From Ulota crispa (taxonomy: Eukaryota > Streptophyta > Bryopsida > Orthotrichales > Orthotrichaceae), in the NCBI GenBank assembly GCA_963920765.1, contig OY987244.1, positions 12,898,501 to 12,962,500 on the forward strand: a stretch of 64,000 nt of DNA, in the 5' to 3' direction. Below are positions 62,144-64,000 of the stretch, in pieces. The notes under the pieces were generated by a model that was not told the DNA's origin, ran no database searches, and saw nothing but the letters and a program-made list of their open reading frames with translations. Both the position numbers and the translations under genes were made by a program. Positions within the stretch are counted from its first letter, which is position 1. Each line of letters begins with the position of its first letter.

Positions 62144-63771
62144 CTTGTCACCGCCGCTTTTTCCTCTTACTTATCGTTGGACCGCTAGTTGGAAATCAAT
62201 CTCCCTCTTCACTATAGACTGCACATTTTGACACATCATAACGTACTCAGAAGTGTTCCTACACCGAAGAATTGTTCATCACCTGCTTTCATGTCACCCA
62301 TTTCTTGTTAAAAGATCTGAGCCGGAGTGTGCCAAAGAACTTTTCCAACGGCATCGACCTGATCTCTTGAAACAAGCAATTCTAGTTTCTGAACGAACCC
62401 TACAGAAACCTTACTTTGCACATTCTACATGAGCAGTGTTATTCTCATGTAATGGTGCAGAATAGGAGAATCTAAGCAGATGCTCTCTCTAGGCATCGTT
62501 TGTCTCATTACTTGGTGATCAGATTCTCTTCAAAATCGGGATGAATGAGATTACTTTCTGCAAGAATTTATACGACAAAGATAAGGGCGACTTACAACTG
62601 GATCCAGTCATCACTGTGTCCGTTGGGTCTAGTTCCAAAAGTTTATGGATATCCTGTCGAAATCAATTCGTCTTTCATACGATCACATCATCGGTAACAA
62701 TGAAATTTCTGCACCATGTGTCAAGGACTTCCATCATCGTGTTGCACAGCCATTTGCAAGCATCAGAGACACTGGATGCAAGTAACGCCTTGTTCGATAG
62801 GTCGAGACTCCAGAGCACAGAACCCTTCTGGTGCCCGAACATTCAGCAGTTTTTGATGGCATGGGGTTCATGCGCCTCTTCCCCACCCTTCCCTTCCCTT
62901 TCCCTTCCAGGGATTGCAAGCGGTATTGCCTGAAAGGTTCAACAGACAGACTAGACTCTTCACCTGTTCTCATGCCTCTTCACCGACACTGGCTGCAGCT
63001 TCACCTCACCGCAGAGCAGGTTGACGTACTACTGCGTGAATGGAGTTATCAAGGTTGTGCGCACATGATGGAGTGTACGCATTCTCATTGTTGCAAAAAA
63101 AGCCTGCGTTACCTGCAGACCCGTCCACCATTTTTCACGGAATTTAGTGCAGCAGGTGTACACAACGTCACGGTGCATTCAATCGAACTCTGTCCCTAAG
63201 CACCACTGACTCATCAAAAAAACAACGGTGGTTCACTGGCTGATGCTGCCATAACATTCGTCAAGAAAGAATCAAGGAATTCAAGGAGCTCTAATTCTTA
63301 GACATCTTTTGGCAGAGATACTCGGACATCTAGAATTCCAACAATGAAGCGTTGGTAGTCAACCAACTATTGTGTAGATGCTGCATGCCATACACTAAAA
63401 AAAAAGCGAACAAAATGACGTGTAGATCTGCCTGAAAAGTACCAATTAAAGGGCAGAGTATTAGGTTCAAGGTGTGATTGACGTATTCAAGGAGTATTGG
63501 AAATGGCGAGACAGGTTATATTGTCCATCACAAAGAATTTAGAGGCATGCAAACACAAAGTATAGGAAAAACAAAAGTAGGCAGGGACAGAGAGCAAATC
63601 AAAACCTTCGAAATAAGAGAGGGAATCGAACGCTCTGTTTCAAGAGTAGCAAGAGGAAGAAGGTGGAGAATGAACCAGACAAGGTGCGGTTGTAAATGAG
63701 GTTGTTGAACACTCACAACTTCGGGAGGAAGAACGTCACGAAGTGGCAATTGAAACCCGAAGGGTGACTGG
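62144..63771. other. Divergent intergenic region
   Basis: Lies between two genes transcribed away from each other. Open frames at 62541-62933 and 62831-63199 (+) are 120-130 codons but overlap in different frames and show no motif. Probably promoters and untranslated DNA. Confidence 0.35.
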
Positions 63772-63956
63772 ATGCCACCGAGAGGGCGCCGACCGTCAAG
63801 GGCAAAGGGGGGATCCGGAAATGAGGAATCCAGTCGCAATGCGGGCTCCAGCTCTAGCGATGCTGCTGCCGACTCCACCAAGGTGGGCATGTTCTGTTTT
63901 TGTGTGGCGGCCATTTACGGCGCGTATATTACCCAAGGAGTGCTACAAGAAAAAAT
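63772..63956 (+). CDS. Nucleotide-sugar transporter (SLC35B1/UTR type), first exon only
   Basis: Starts MPPRGRRPSRAKGG, a basic Ser/Gly-rich cytosolic tail of about 37 residues, then the first membrane span VGMFCFCVAAIYGAYITQGV leading into LQEK. The sequence (A/G)IYGAYITQGVLQEK is typical of the start of SLC35B1 / plant UTR UDP-sugar transporters of the ER and Golgi. The exon ends AAAAAT|GTAAGC at 63956 and the gene continues past the window edge. The start is the first ATG in this frame after the upstream stop that gives a sensible tail. Only 61 codons are visible, so substrate cannot be judged. Confidence 0.72.
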
Positions 63957-64000
63957 GTAAGCCACAACTTATCAAAACACAGAAAGCATGATAGCCTGCA

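Noticed and set aside
62541-63199. Overlapping ORFs of 130 and 122 codons on the plus strand
   Set aside because: They compete with each other in different frames, contain simple CCCTTCCC-type runs and show no recognised motif.

Overview
The window reads as nuclear DNA of a land plant. Supporting signs are split genes with canonical GT-AG introns, TTTAGGG-type telo-box motifs, a PHT1-type phosphate/H+ symporter, a plastid-type 3-isopropylmalate dehydrogenase, a plant-type myo-inositol kinase and CACTA- and Stowaway-like MITEs. Gene structures alone do not fix the lineage. The AT-rich, MITE-packed spacers and slightly divergent proteins make a seed-free plant (bryophyte, lycophyte or fern) my best but weak guess. 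No rRNA, tRNA, CRISPR array, LTR/virus-like element or transposase gene was recognised.

Layout. 0.6-4.6 kb (+): EFG1-like rRNA-processing factor, 7 exons, with a telo-box tandem array directly before its ATG. 4.9-5.4 kb (-): orphan ORF. 6.2-30 kb: gene-poor spacer made largely of small non-autonomous DNA transposons, fold-back elements and dispersed repeats. 30.85-33.7 kb (+): unrecognised Ser/Arg-rich protein, 3 exons. 36.7-41.8 kb (-): 3-isopropylmalate dehydrogenase, 11 exons. 42.1-43.5 kb: complex inverted structure upstream of that gene. 44.8-49.0 kb (-): inositol 3-kinase-like PfkB protein, 5 exons. 49-57 kb: repeat-rich spacer. 57.97-60.13 kb (+): PHT1 phosphate transporter, 2 exons, with a P1BS-like site upstream. 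60.6-62.1 kb (-): small very basic protein, 2 exons. 63.77 kb to the edge (+): first exon of an SLC35B1/UTR-type nucleotide-sugar transporter.

The host genes look like unrelated housekeeping and nutrition genes: ribosome biogenesis, leucine synthesis, inositol phosphorylation, phosphate uptake and nucleotide-sugar transport. I see no operon-like or biosynthetic cluster logic.

The most unusual content is a dense family of at least 13 elements flanked by TTAA, starting CCCC and ending GGGG (core end CCCCTAAAGG). They come in several subfamilies, full copies being about 650-1400 bp. TTAA target duplication is the hallmark of piggyBac-type transposition, which as far as I know is poorly documented in land plants. 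Internal comparisons (an unoccupied relative of one site, an element inserted into a second MITE family) support real TTAA-directed insertion. Two members are near-complete fold-backs. Other families are Stowaway/mariner-like MITEs (TA), a Mutator-like fold-back MITE with one perfect 9-bp duplication, a clean CACTA MITE, and several unassigned fold-backs. Many sit inside introns of the genes described here.
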